Shown here: positions 1 to 10,279 of the stretch, one piece after another | Numbering within the stretch: position 1 is the first letter of the stretch | Layout: the number at the start of each line of letters is the position of its first letter | Source: Cohnella rhizosphaerae | Lineage (GTDB): Bacteria > Bacillota > Bacilli > Paenibacillales > Paenibacillaceae | Assembly (NCBI RefSeq): GCF_029525575.1 | Contig: NZ_JAPDIA010000003.1 | Coordinates: 2,162,214 to 2,226,213, forward strand | Reading direction: 5' to 3' | Length of the DNA stretch: 64,000 bases | Translations under genes and position numbers: made by a program | Notes under the pieces: generated by a model | The model's input: only the letters and a program-made list of their open reading frames with translations | What the model was told of the DNA's origin: nothing | Databases searched by the model: none

Positions 1-84
1 AACAACCAATGCGATTGCACCGACAATCACGCCGATAATCGCCAAGAGGAACCACGTTGGAACAATATTACCAGGGGCCACCAT
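1..84 (-). CDS. Membrane protein, N-terminal fragment cut by window edge
   Basis: Reverse-strand frame starting ATG at 84 and running open to base 1 (28 codons). It begins MVAPGNIVPTWFLLAIIGVI and continues hydrophobic, so it starts with a membrane-spanning segment. A purine-rich AGGCGGTG lies just upstream of the ATG. The preceding gene on the same strand ends 17 bases away, so the two are probably cotranscribed. The family cannot be recognised from 28 residues. Confidence 0.5.
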   Translation of the reverse strand, partial: MVAPGNIVPTWFLLAIIGVIVGAIALVV

Positions 85-101
85 AGCGTAACACCGCCTA
101 T

Positions 102-464
102 TTATAGTCTTATAAAAAAGTTCGGAGTCGATGGAGAAAACGGATTCTCAATAATAATGCTTAGCACAATCTGAGCGACGATGCTGACAGCAAAAATAAT
201 CGTTATTCTCGTTAATAGGATGCTCCTTACGTCCCCTTGTTCCAGCGTTGGATAGTTCAAAAATACGATCATCGGCGCAAAAATCAAGTTAACGATAATC
301 ATCAGCGCAGTGATGAAATAATGGGCTAGCCCGGGTAGAAATACGCCATTTTCATAGTAATCCGCAAAAATGACCCTGAAAACAAGTTGGATTAATGCAG
401 GCGTACCGATGGACAGAAACACGACGAGCGTAGCGACTTTGAATTTGGATCTTTTGTTTTTCAT
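102..464 (-). CDS. Small integral membrane protein, unknown function
   Basis: 120 aa with a basic start (MKNKRSKFK) followed by about three hydrophobic segments at roughly residues 10-30, 45-70 and 85-105, so a polytopic inner-membrane protein. An AGGGAGCC-like ribosome binding site lies just before the ATG. It sits 17 bases upstream of the truncated membrane protein gene on the same strand, suggesting a two-gene membrane unit. I recognise no family. Confidence 0.6.
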   Translation of the reverse strand: MKNKRSKFKVATLVVFLSIGTPALIQLVFRVIFADYYENGVFLPGLAHYFITALMIIVNLIFAPMIVFLNYPTLEQGDVRSILLTRITIIFAVSIVAQIVLSIIIENPFSPSTPNFFIRL

Positions 465-582
465 TGAACAGGCTCCCTATCGATCAGAATTACCATTATC
501 ATAGGTTCTCTGCCCGGTGCCTGCTAAGTACTAACTTTATATAGTACCTCGGCGGTTTTGCGCCTTCTGCCGCATTCATGAA

Positions 583-617
583 CAAAAATCCCTCAAACAG
601 TATGAACTGTTCGAGGG
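583..617 (-). terminator. Rho-independent terminator of the SLH protein gene
   Basis: Read on the minus strand: a 12-bp stem beginning CCCTCGAACAGT, a 4-base loop, the complementary arm with one G-T pair, then ATTTTTG. It lies 27 bases past the stop of the surface-protein gene. Confidence 0.85.
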
Positions 618-643
618 ACTGTGTGAAGTCGTGATACAGATCT

Positions 644-3600
644 TTAAATTAAACCGGAAGTGTGTAGCAATCGATCCACCAGCACAGTCGCTTCAGCTCT
701 GGTAATAGAGGCATTCGGTGCCAGCTGGGTATCGCTTCTGCCGGTCATCAAGCCCGTTTGCAGCGCTGCGGCGATACTGCTCCTGGCCCAAGGCGAGATG
801 AGCGTGGCATCCGTGAAAGAGGTCAGTTGAGGCGCTGTCGCTTCGGACGATTGCGCCTTCTGCAAACCGGTCACCTGCATGGCCCTTGCCAGGATCGCTA
901 CGGCTTGCTCGCGCGTGATGCTGTCCGTCGGATGGAAGGTACCGTCTTCGTACCCGTCGATCAGGCCGTATGCGTAAGCGGTCTGAATGGCTTGGCCGGA
1001 CCAGTCCGTCGGCGCGACATCCTTGAAGGCCGTGGCCTGTTCGGCCGGCTTCAAACCCAATCCGCGAACGACGATCTCGGCAAATTCCGCGCGCGTCACG
1101 GAAGCATCCGGATTGAATCGGCCGTCCGGATAGCCGCTGACGACCATTCTGGCGCCCAGATCATTGACGGCATCCTTCGCCCAATGACGATCCACGTCCG
1201 CGAACGTCAGCGGATGGTACACAAGCGCGTAGGTGCTGTTCGTCAAGCTGTTGATCTTAGCGTAGTACTTGCCGCCACTGACAACGACCTGCGTCGGTAC
1301 ATGGCGCGTCGAGCCGTCCGGCTCCACGACGATGGCGGTCGTTACTTTTTTGTGGATCGGTAACGTCCGGGATCTCGATCGTTCGTTCTACGTAGACGGA
1401 GAATTGCTCGACCTCGGCGGACTGGCCTTTATAAATCCGATTCACCGTAAAATCGACGGGCGATCCGACTACAGCGAAGCCGTCGGCTTTGGCCGCAGTT
1501 TCGGCTAGCTGCCGCTTGTCCGCGGCACTCGTCGCAATCTTAACCTGCAGCTCGATATCCTGCGGTGCCGCTGCCGAATCGAGACCTGCCGTTAATGCAG
1601 CCGGAGCGAGTTGGCTGGCTGGAACTTTGTACGAAGCATGCGCTGTCTTTAATTCCAGCGTCGCTCCATATTCGTTGATGGCTTCAAGGCTCTGGCCGTT
1701 CAGCCGGGCGACGGAGATGTCCGAGCTGCCGCCGGTCACCACCGTGATAATGGCGCCTTTGCCCTCCGCAGCAAGCTTCGCTGCGATCTTCTGCGGGTCC
1801 AGCGATACGGTCGTCACGGTCCGTCCGTTCACGACGGCAGTGGTCGACGTTCCTGTCGTTTCAGCCTTGCCGTTGACATACACGACGACGTCATTGTTCT
1901 GCGATGGTACAGGGGGGCTGCTGTACAGTCGGCTCGTCGGCTGCGCGACGGATCGTCACCTCATAATACTTCACGGTCACGCCATCCTGCGCTGTGACTT
2001 TGACGTAGACAGTCGTCGATGCGCCGGCGGTCAACGCAATCGTGGAGCTATCCGTAATCGCAGTTGCGAAGTCGCTGTCCGAATAAAGGCCGTACGTCGC
2101 GCCCGTTACTGTGGCGATATCGGCCGGTCCGATAGCGTTCTTGCCGTTTGGTACGTTCACCGACCAGGTGACTGCGTTGCCAGCCGTTGCGCCGTCGCCG
2201 CCGGCAGGGGAGCCGTCCGTCTGGCCTGCAATGCTCGTCAGTCCCGCATCGTCGCTGAGCGCCGCATCGCGATGGATTGCCACCGCATAATACTTCGCAG
2301 TCACGCCGTCCTGCGCCGTCACTTTGACGTAGACAGTCGTGGCGGAACCCGCCGTCAGCGCAATATTGGCGCTGCCTGTTACTTCCGTGGCGAAGCTGCT
2401 GTCCGAATACAGCTTGTACGTGGCACCGGTTACCGTGACGATGTCCGATAATCCCACATCGGTTTTGCCGTTCGGCACGTTCACCGACCAGGTGACTGCG
2501 GTGCCAGCCGATACGCCGTCACCGCCGGTAGGGGAGCTGTCCGTCTGGCCTGCGACGCTCGTTAATCCGGCATCGGTGTTAAGCGCCGCTTCGCGATGGA
2601 ACGTGACCGCATAATACTTGGAGGTAACGCCATCCTGCGCCGTTACTTTAATGTAAACGGTCGTCGCCTCGCCGGCGGTGAGCGGAATCGTGGAGCTGCC
2701 CGTTACTTCCATGGCAAAGCCGCTGTCCGCATACAGCATGGAGGTCGCGCTGGCAGCCGGGGCGATATCCGTCAGTCCTACTGCCGCCTTGCTATTCGGT
2801 ACGCTTACCGTCCAGGCAACTGCTGCGCCGGCCGCGCTGCCGTCGCCACCCCCAGGGGAGCTGTCCGTCTGGCCTGCGATCGTCGTTAATCCCGCATCGC
2901 CGCTAAGCGCCGGACCGCGATTGACCGTCACCGCATAATACTTCACGGTTACGCCGTCGGAGGCGGAGACCTTCACGTACACGGTCGTCGCCGCGCCCGC
3001 CGTCAACGGAATCGTGGAGCTGCCCGTCACTTCCGCGGCAAAACCGCTATCCGAGTAGAGCTTCGAGGTCGCGCCGGCGGCCGCAACGATATCCGTTCGT
3101 CCGACAGCACTCTTGCTGTTCGGCACGTTGACCGACCAGGTGATCGCAGCGCCTGCAGACGCGCCGTCGCCCCCTGCGGGGGAGGCGTCTGTCTGGCCTG
3201 CGAGACTCTTCAAGCCTGCGTCGTCCGACAGAACCGTCAGTTGGATGATTCGGTGAAAATACGTGTCGGCGATGAATACATGCCCGCTGCTGTCCACAGC
3301 CAGTCCGTAAGGATTGTAGAGCGCCGAGTCGATCGTATAAATCTTCTGGCTGACGCTGTCCACCTTGCGAACCCGATTGTTCAGGGTGTCCGAGACATAG
3401 ACATTGCCGTCGCTGTCTGCCGCTACACCCATAGGCACGCTTAGCCATGAAGAGCTCGCCGGCGCGCCTTCGTAGTCGTAGCCGTTGCCGCCAACAAAGA
3501 TGCTGATCTTACCGTCCGTATCGACCTTGCGGACATTCTGATTCCCGTTATCGACGATGTACAGAACGTTGCCGGGTCCGACCGCAAGGGCGACCGGACT

Positions 3601-4294
3601 ATCCATCTTGGCTGCCGTTGCCGCACCGCCGTTGCCACTGTTGCCGTAGCTGCCCGTGCCGGCGACCGTGCTGACGATGCCGGCTGTATTCACCTTGACG
3701 ACTCGATGGTTAGAGGTATCCGCAATGTACAGATTGCCGCCGTCATCCAGCGCCAGGCCGGACGGAGTGAACAGGCTGAAGGCGGTCGCCGCAGTGCCGT
3801 CGGTGCCGCTTCCGGCCGTTCCAGTGCCGGCGAACGTACTGATTTTCCCGTCGGTGTCCACCTTGCGCACGCGATTATTGTTCGAATCCGCGATATACAG
3901 GTTGCCGCTGCCGTCGACCGCTACCGCGGTAGGCGTGTCCAGACTGGCCGAAGGGGCTGCGCGGTTGTCCCCGTTGTAGTCGGGCGTTCCCGTTCCCGCG
4001 ACCGTGCTGATCTTGCCGTCCGTGCCGACCTTTCGGACCCGGTGATTTTCGGTATCGGCTATGTATATGTTCCCGCTGCTATCCACTGCTACAGCGTTCG
4101 GCGTATTCAGCTTGGCAGCCGTCGCATCTCCGGTGTCGCCAAAAAAATCCGGACGAGCCGGTCGTTCCCGCCACCGTCGTAGCGCCGTACGTGATCGTCG
4201 CCGCCTGCACGGCAGCAGGCAAGCCGCCTTGGACGACCAGGAGCAGGGCGCCGAGCAGCATCCATATTTTCGCATACAATCGTCTTGTCCTCAT
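644..4294 (-). CDS. NHL-repeat / cadherin-like / SLH surface protein (three apparent frameshifts)
   Basis: Exported, cell-wall-anchored protein of about 1,215 aa when frames are joined. The ATG at 4294 follows GGGAG and starts a signal peptide (MRTRRLYAKIWMLLGALLLV, cleavage near AVQA-AT). Next come five or six NHL-type repeats (AVDSSGNIYIADTENHRVRK and variants), which form a beta-propeller. Four cadherin-like beta-sandwich repeats of about 100 aa follow, marked by DAGLxSxAGQTD at the start and TTVYVKVTAQDGVTxKYYAV at the end. A linker leads to three SLH domains (HWAKDAV..GYPDGRFNPDASVTRAEFA) that bind secondary cell-wall polymer. Frames break at an A7 run (4141-4147), a G6 run (1912-1917) and a T6 run (1346-1351); correcting each by one base gives continuous sense. 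Ligand unknown. Either one intact gene with run-length errors or a decaying gene; I favour the former. Confidence 0.8.
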
Positions 4295-4514
4295 CCTGAT
4301 ACTCCCTTCGATGTGTGCTATCGCTGCGCTATTCTAGCACATGGCGCTTAAAGGGCGCTGAACAGATCGTTGCAGGCGGCGATCGGACAAACTGCCCGCT
4401 CGTCGTTTTAAAGGAAATGCTTCCGTTTAGTTGAATGTATAGAGACACATCATTAGGCCAACGCAGAAGCGAAGCGGGGATTGTTCATGCCCGGGCTGAA
4501 AGGGGATTGTTCGC

Positions 4515-5147
4515 TTGGAATGGCGCTTAGAGGACGTAGAACGAGCGAGTCTGCAAAACCCGAATACCTTCTTTATCCCAAGTCTTAAAGAGCGGCAAAA
4601 GCAAAAGAAAGGCGACTTGGTCAGATTACACTTTGTGCTCGAGCAGACAGCCGAGGGTGGTCCTCGCGCGGAAAGGATGTGGGTGGAAGTGACCGGGAAG
4701 AAGCGATGGAGTCAGACGTACACCGGGATTCTAACCAATCAGCCCGTATCCATTAAATCCTTGCAGATTGGCGATATCGTTGAATTCGAGCCCAGGCATA
4801 TTGCGAGAGTTTTAATCCCCAAAGACGATCCTAGGTGGTTGGATATCGGTGAACAAATGGCGCTAGTCTCCAATAAATGCCTGGAAGAAGGCGGCTGCGT
4901 GCGGTGGCTCTACCGTGAAACGCCGGACCGGGAGGACGACAGCGGGTGGCGGTTATTCGAAGGAACCGAGAGCGATGCGTATAGCAGCCAAGCTTCAAAC
5001 ATTAGCGTCTTAAACCTGTATGCATTACTCGATAAGGATCCTAGCCTGATAACGCCGCTCAAAGGCGCGTTCGGAACGGCCTTCGAGAGAGAAAATACGA
5101 ACAGTCCTTGGATAGAAATCAAGGATTGGAACGGATCATCCGATTAA
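4515..5147 (+). CDS. DUF2314-DUF2185 protein, possible immunity-type protein
   Basis: 210 aa, cytoplasmic, starting at TTG 4515 behind GAAAGGGGA. The N-terminal half looks like DUF2314: GDLVRLHFVLE, then ERMWVEV, then GILTNQPVSIKSLQIGDIVE. The C-terminal half from about residue 118 (ALVSNKCLEEGGCVRWLYRE..GWRLFEGTESD) looks like DUF2185, a family also classed among polymorphic-toxin immunity proteins (Imm33-like). No toxin gene is adjacent, so the role is open. The next gene starts 24 bases downstream on the same strand. Family assignment is from pattern recognition. Confidence 0.65.
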   Translation: MEWRLEDVERASLQNPNTFFIPSLKERQKQKKGDLVRLHFVLEQTAEGGPRAERMWVEVTGKKRWSQTYTGILTNQPVSIKSLQIGDIVEFEPRHIARVLIPKDDPRWLDIGEQMALVSNKCLEEGGCVRWLYRETPDREDDSGWRLFEGTESDAYSSQASNISVLNLYALLDKDPSLITPLKGAFGTAFERENTNSPWIEIKDWNGSSD

Positions 5148-5170
5148 TTTGATCATAGGCGAGGGGTCTC

Positions 5171-6201
5171 ATGAAGTACGCGTTGTCCGCATATGGAATC
5201 GTGCTGTTTCTCATTCTGCAAGCGACCACGGCCTGCGGGGAATCGGAGCCATCCGGCTCGGCGCAGGTTAACGGTCCGAATACGGCAAGTCATGCCGCTA
5301 ACCCGGTCCAACATTCGCGCCAAACGCCATCGACTGGCCAACAAGAGCCGAAGCATAGCGCAGCCTCACCCGTTATCATTTCCGATGTAGACCATTGGAA
5401 TCACCCGATCAAGCCGTACTTCATCGACAGAGGCCTTTCAAAAATTGTATTTCCAACGAAAGCATATCCCGTTTTTTATATGCGGTATGATTGGAATCTA
5501 ACTGAAGTCATCAATGATTATCTGAATGGGACGACAGAAGCCATGTTAAAGGCTAACGGGTATTGGGACTTTGAGATCCGCACGCCGCATCATCGGATCG
5601 CTGTTAAAGCGCATGAGCGGAAGCTGACGCGACTGTCCTATGATGGTCAGGATCAGAATTTGGAGCAGCTTCGCAAGGAATACAACTTGATCGATGCGGC
5701 AACGAACGCCCGATGGATTAAAAAAAGACAAGAAGACGGGATATTTCTACTGGCGTTCGCCAGGTTCATCAATAGCGCCCAGCAGCCCCGACGATCTGTA
5801 TCTGAATTACGTCTTATCGTTCTCGGAGAAGAACAAGAATGGATGGAACGAATACGTCATTGAGATGCCAAGAAGCAGCGATACGGTCATTGCAAGGTGG
5901 TACGCTAAAGTGGAGAATGGAGCGGCCGTGTTCTATGGGGAAACGGGCGAGAATTTAGCGTGGGATCTCCAGCAGGTCAGGGGGGCTATTTGCCAAGCGG
6001 TTTGGGTTCAAGGCGTCTGCGGCAGGCACGAATTACGACATTACATGCGATGCTTTTCTGATGCCTGAGGGACTCTATCGCATTCGGTTGACACAGAAGT
6101 CTGCAGAGCAGGAGAACATAATCTATTATGATGGAGATAGCAATCAGTTCTACAAAGATGCAAAGCGTCAGTCGCTGCTCAAAAAACTTGACCTACCCTA
6201 A
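5171..6201 (+). CDS. Lipoprotein-like secreted protein (two apparent frameshifts)
   Basis: ATG at 5171 behind GAGGGG. The N-terminus MKYALSAYGIVLFLILQATT is hydrophobic and followed by Ala-Cys, a lipobox-like site, then a Ser/Pro/Gln-rich linker and a globular domain. The frame breaks in the A7 run at 5719-5725 and in a G6 run near 5979-5984. The joined protein (about 343 aa) reads through KDKKTGYFYWRSPG and FAKRFGFKASAAGTNYDITC to the stop TAA at 6199-6201, and a terminator follows directly. I recognise no family. It may form a unit with the upstream DUF2314-DUF2185 gene. Confidence 0.6.
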
Positions 6202-6219
6202 TGTTCGATAGATGAGTTT

Positions 6220-6273
6220 ACCAGCGCATCCTGGGACTTCACTTCCAGTCCAAGCATGCCGCTGGTTTTTTTT
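6220..6273 (+). terminator. Rho-independent terminator after the lipoprotein gene
   Basis: ACCAGCG and CGCTGGT arms enclose an inner TGGGACT/AGTCCA stem and are followed by eight T. It lies 19 bases past the stop at 6201. Confidence 0.75.
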
Positions 6274-6355
6274 GTGCAAACAAAACTCGGTTTGATGGAG
6301 CATGGCGGAGGACTTGCAGGCTTCGTCATGCTCAAAGGAAGTGTAAGCAAGAGCC

Positions 6356-6895
6356 TTATTTCGAGGGGTAAAGCACATCGCCATTAGCATTTGTTATCAT
6401 AATAACCTCTTTGCTAATCCTTGCATCCAACTTAGCATCATTTGTAACCGAATTAATGATATCTTCGACCAAGTTTTCCATGGTAGTCTCATCATAAGTT
6501 AATTCTGTTCGTAGAACCATCGAACCAGTCAGATCATAATAACCTTCGGCATCTTTTACGTTGGACACAGAACCAAGTACGATCTTTACATTTTGGCTCT
6601 CTAACTTCAATTGTTTTGCGATTGATAATTGCAGTTCTGACTGTTTGTTAACAGACCACTCAGCCAGTTCCTCTTTTGAAGAAAAGCCTTCCTGCTTTTT
6701 AGTTTCTCCAATGGGTAGTACCTCATGCACTGCCGATTCGGCTGTAGACATTGATTCTCGAGCAAGAGCAGAATTGTCGCTACTATTCGTGAGATATGCG
6801 TAGGTTACGATGATGATAGCTACGAGTAGAATAGAAAAAAACATCATTTTTCTATACTTTTTTTTCAAGCTTTTCACTCTCCTGTTATTTCTCAT
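6356..6895 (-). CDS. Single-span membrane protein with extracytoplasmic domain
   Basis: 179 aa. A very basic N-terminus (MRNNRRVKSLKKKYRK) precedes one transmembrane helix (about residues 17-36), then an outside domain of about 140 residues with an amphipathic stretch (SIAKQLKLESQNVKIVLGSV). AGGAGAG precedes the ATG. The secreted-protein gene at 6962-7621 lies 66 bases upstream on the same strand and may be cotranscribed. Family unknown. Confidence 0.6.
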   Translation of the reverse strand: MRNNRRVKSLKKKYRKMMFFSILLVAIIIVTYAYLTNSSDNSALARESMSTAESAVHEVLPIGETKKQEGFSSKEELAEWSVNKQSELQLSIAKQLKLESQNVKIVLGSVSNVKDAEGYYDLTGSMVLRTELTYDETTMENLVEDIINSVTNDAKLDARISKEVIMITNANGDVLYPSK

Positions 6896-6961
6896 CTTGG
6901 CTTAATGCTATAAGTCATTCCACATTTGCTTTGAGGAATCAGCCACGCAGTCGAACTCCAA

Positions 6962-7621
6962 TTAGTAAGAGTAGTTATATAAAGCTGCCATAACCCCTCC
7001 GACTTGACTCGAAATATCAAGATTGATTTGTAACAACACACTTGTAGTCGGAGTGTTGTACGACATAGCACCGTACGCGGTAACAATAATGTTGTTGTTA
7101 GATACAATACTAGCGGCCTGCGGTGTTGTTGCACTGTACCCTGAAACGGTAGTTGAACCTGAAATAGCAGGATTACTAAGGGTGAGGCGATAATTTTTCT
7201 TGCCAGAAGTAATTTCGTTTCCAGTGGCATAGTTAACAGTAAACACTGTTGTATCTCCGCCTAGTGTAACATTTGTAATTGTCAAGGTGAAAACATAATT
7301 CGAATTGGCAGTGAGGGTACTTGTGTACGATCCGTAGTGAGTAGTTCGCGCCAATGGATTTCCAGGTAATACCTCTCGGTTCGAAACTTCAGCAGTAACA
7401 ATAGCACCGTCACCAACAGGGATTTGGTATACAAGAGAGTCTTGACCATCTGGAATTGCGTCGTTCCCATGTTCGTTCAAATATGCGAATACAATCTCCA
7501 TTCTTCTATCAACTTCATCTTGCGTGATATCATTTTGCGAGCTGGTTGCCGCTGCGAATGCCCCATTTATTGGAATTACCAATAGAACCAACAGGAACAA
7601 CATGACTGAAATCTTCTTCAT
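6962..7621 (-). CDS. Secreted protein of unknown function
   Basis: 219 aa from the ATG at 7621, chosen because GGGAGGT sits 9 bases upstream; a longer start at 7660 has no such site. Clear Sec signal peptide (MKKISVMLFLLVLLVIPING, cleavage after AFA). The mature part has a short acidic segment (DEVDRRMEIVFAYLNEHGND) and then a Thr/Ser/Asn-rich beta-strand-like region, with no cysteines. Likely expressed with the membrane protein downstream. Family not recognised. Confidence 0.65.
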   Translation of the reverse strand: MKKISVMLFLLVLLVIPINGAFAAATSSQNDITQDEVDRRMEIVFAYLNEHGNDAIPDGQDSLVYQIPVGDGAIVTAEVSNREVLPGNPLARTTHYGSYTSTLTANSNYVFTLTITNVTLGGDTTVFTVNYATGNEITSGKKNYRLTLSNPAISGSTTVSGYSATTPQAASIVSNNNIIVTAYGAMSYNTPTTSVLLQINLDISSQVGGVMAALYNYSY

Positions 7622-8401
7622 CAAAACTACCTCCCAAGCGTTTTTTAGGCGAGTCATCACCTATCACAAAACACAGTCTGTCCCGACGTAGCGCCAATCA
7701 TCACCTAGAGCAAGGCATCCTCTCCCCGGAGAATAAACTACCACTCTCAATGATCACCGCGCATTTATATGTATAATGATTCTAGGTCGCTTGCTTGTGC
7801 GTCAAAGTAAGTGGTGCGATAAATCGGGTCGACTTCTCGTGCCCATGCAAAGTTCATCGGAAGTCGGCTCATTTATTGTACAAGACACCCGACGGCAATC
7901 GCCGCCCGATCACCTTGGCACAATCACTGGATGTGCATTTTGCTCTACGATTAGGAATAACGATAATTAGGCTTCAGAAATACTGACGCTGCGACCAAGA
8001 ACCTGCAACTTCATTTTTTCTCACTACCTTCATCCGTTACCTTAATTAGTAAAATTTCCTTTTGTTAGTATAAATGAAAAGCTGAAGAAATGTAAATATA
8101 GATTTGAAAAGGTTATTCGAGATGTCTTAACCGCAGCACACAATCGTTTTACAAGCAGTAGTCGGATGTGGTCAGCTTTCAATTCAGATGAATTGGATAT
8201 TGTTCAATCTGTACAATCCGATCAAGAACATTCGCGACATTCTCTTGCACAGCATCCGCACCAACGGTATCGCCACCGAAGCCGAATGCGACGGCGATGC
8301 CCGCGAAGACCCCCGCGACGAGCTCGGCCGCATCGGCAGCAGGATCCGCTCGCTGTTCACGCAGAATCGCAACGCCAGCCTCAAGCTGAGCGAATCCGGC
8401 G
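7622..8401. other. Stretch with no convincing gene
   Basis: Only short overlapping open frames of 60-72 codons are present, none with a good ribosome binding site or a recognisable domain. The last 240 bases (8160-8401) are GC-rich and may be the worn 5' part of the fragment that follows, but no family is visible there. Confidence 0.4.
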
Positions 8402-8675
8402 CATGATGGAGACGGGCATCCGCTCCTTCGTCATGCTAACCAATCGTCTGGCCACACCCGGCGAATCCGACGACGTATGGAAGCGGGCTGCGGAGCGGAT
8501 TCTGAGCGCCTTGCCAGATGTGGACTTCGGCCTGTACGAATGTCCGTATCCCTGTAAAAGGCTGATGAACCCCGCGCTGCTGCTCTGCTCGACATTTCGG
8601 AGGAACGGTCAGATCGAGACTATTTGCGGCACGGAAAAAAATGAACGTAAGATTGGGGGAGGACTACGCGTATGA
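8402..8675 (+). pseudogene. C-terminal fragment, possibly of a DapA-like aldolase family protein
   Basis: The frame reads MMETGIRSFVMLTNRLATPG, then VWKRAAERILSALPDVDFGL and YECPYPCKRLMNPALL before drifting into sequence without pattern and stopping at 8673-8675. The YECPYPxKRLxxPxLL block resembles members of the dihydrodipicolinate synthase (DapA)-like family as I remember them. A family member would be about 300 aa, so this is a remnant. Its stop overlaps the ATG of the next gene (ATGA). The assignment is tentative. Confidence 0.3.
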
Positions 8676-9472
8676 ACCATTCAGATCCTGATTGGTATAA
8701 GGACTTGCAGGCGGATATTTTTAGACAAAAAAAAGTTTAACGATCGGTTGCTGCAAAAAATCGTGCTGCGTTCTCAAAGTGCCGAAGCGACAGTGTCTAA
8801 GCCGATACGTTACTGGTTGGTTCATGTAAGTTTGGCTTCATTGCTCGTCATATTGACGGTGCTGTTCGTTACGCATCGAACGAGCACCAACCAGACCCAA
8901 TTGTGAAACAAGGCGGACAAACACAAGCTGGAGGCTTGGAGGACTTGCCGGATCAAGAGCCTGCCGTGCCGGAGCCAACGGACCTCACTAGTGATCTGCC
9001 ACTTGGTCACATCGATCTATCTGAGGTGCCTGCTCACGAGAATTTCGTACCCAAGACTGTTCAGCTGTCACACGCATCCGAGGAAGATTCCATTCAATAT
9101 TTGGAAGGATCGTCTGCATGGGCCGAGAAAACGGAGAGAGGATTCACGCTCAGAACCACTTATCGTACATCCGATGGCGTAGAGTTTTTATTTATACAGG
9201 CAGCTGAGCCGGTCCCTGAAGAGAAGACGCTTCAATGGTTTTTAACAAGCGATGCCTATGGAACTGAACAGAAGGAACAAACCGAGATTCAAGGACATGC
9301 AGTCATCTACGTAGACGGTAAAGTAAGAAAAGTCGCTCATTTAATCACGGACAAGCATATATTCACGGTCATGACCAATGAAGGGACTGTAGAGGAATGT
9401 ATGGAGATATTGGAGCAGATTGAGCTGAAAGGGGGAGTAGAAGCAGGGAATAGAATCATACATGTGCACTAA
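8672..9472 (+). CDS. Anti-sigma-like membrane protein (two apparent frameshifts)
   Basis: ATG at 8672 behind GGGGGAGGA. The start MNHSDPDWYKDLQADIFRQK runs into an A8 run, and the frame after it gives FNDRLLQKIVLRSQSAEATV and one transmembrane helix (WLVHVSLASLLVILTVLFVT). A second break near 8895 leads into an extracytoplasmic domain of about 185 residues (EFLFIQAAEPVPEEKTLQWF..HAVIYVDGKVRKVAHLITD). A short cytoplasmic head, one helix and a DUF4367-like outside domain is the layout of many Firmicutes anti-sigma or sporulation-associated proteins. No sigma gene is next to it, so this is inference from layout only. Confidence 0.5.
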
Positions 9473-9506
9473 AGCTAGTGGCAATTTGACCGAACTACAA
9501 TGAGGC

Positions 9507-9541
9507 GAAGCTCCGCAGTCCCTATGAGACGGCGGAGCTTC
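9507..9541. terminator. Bidirectional terminator hairpin
   Basis: GAAGCTCCGC at 9507-9516 pairs with GCGGAGCTTC at 9532-9541. It lies between convergent genes ending at 9472 (+) and 9563 (-). The T-tracts are poor, so it may be weak. Confidence 0.6.
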
Positions 9542-9562
9542 TTCATGGATGCCGAGATCGAT

Positions 9563-9850
9563 TCACGGGCCTGATCCAACAGAAGTTACGCGCCAGCCTA
9601 ACCATGATTTTTTAAGATATATAAATGGTTCCGTTATAGCTTGATCCGCTACTTCATAGAGCGTTCCGTATTTCGGGTCATTGCTTATTCTGCCTTGCCG
9701 CACTTCAGACGTCACTGCTTTAATGGGATGAAAGGAAAATAACAGTTGCTTTCGTACAGCTAGCTCAGGCGTTATGGAAGGAAGAAATAAAAAGTAGACG
9801 AGCAGGATCACGACGAGAGTAAGTACGATCTTCTTCGATTTTTTTGACAT
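9563..9850 (-). CDS. Small membrane-anchored protein
   Basis: 95 aa. Lys-rich start (MSKKSKKIV), one transmembrane helix (residues 8-26), then a compact outside domain ending YLKKSWLGWRVTSVGSGP. GGGAGGGTGAGGG precedes the ATG. The C-terminal pattern (EPFIYLKKSWLGWRV) resembles short Bacillus/Paenibacillus membrane proteins of unknown function. Confidence 0.55.
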   Translation of the reverse strand: MSKKSKKIVLTLVVILLVYFLFLPSITPELAVRKQLLFSFHPIKAVTSEVRQGRISNDPKYGTLYEVADQAITEPFIYLKKSWLGWRVTSVGSGP

Positions 9851-10279
9851 GAGCCCTCACCCTCCCGGAAAAATAAAATGATAGTCGTATTCGGGTCCCC
9901 ATAGCTATACACCACTAACATTCCCGAGGCCGCCGTCTACCTTATGATTTTCATGGTCTTGAGCAGCCTATGAGTTCGAATTTATGATATTTGACGGTCG
10001 ATATGGAAATAAGTTTCAGGTGGATGTTGCGATGCTCGTTACGTGACACAGAGTTCCAATGAGCAGCACGATCCATCTGACCAAGACAGCCGTGTAAATT
10101 GCATCTCAAGCTCAAAGGAACGGATGCTCCTTCTACATGGCAAATCGGCGAAAAGAATGGTAATGGGTCAATTGCTGTCTGACTATGGAGAGAATTCAAT
10201 GAATTATGGAAGGATGTAGGAATATTGTTGTAGAATAAGATAGTAAAATAGGATTACTTTAGGAAATGGGGGCTGTTTT
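9851..10279. other. Intergenic stretch before the defence operon
   Basis: No convincing gene. Composition shifts to AT-rich near 10.2 kb. The operon promoter should lie here, but I could not place a good -35/-10 pair. Confidence 0.4.

Noticed and set aside
7774..7986. 63-aa plus-strand frame (LLYKTPDGNRRPITLAQSLD) hinting at a LytTR-like tail
   Set aside because: Too short, no ribosome binding site, and the match is too vague to support a gene.
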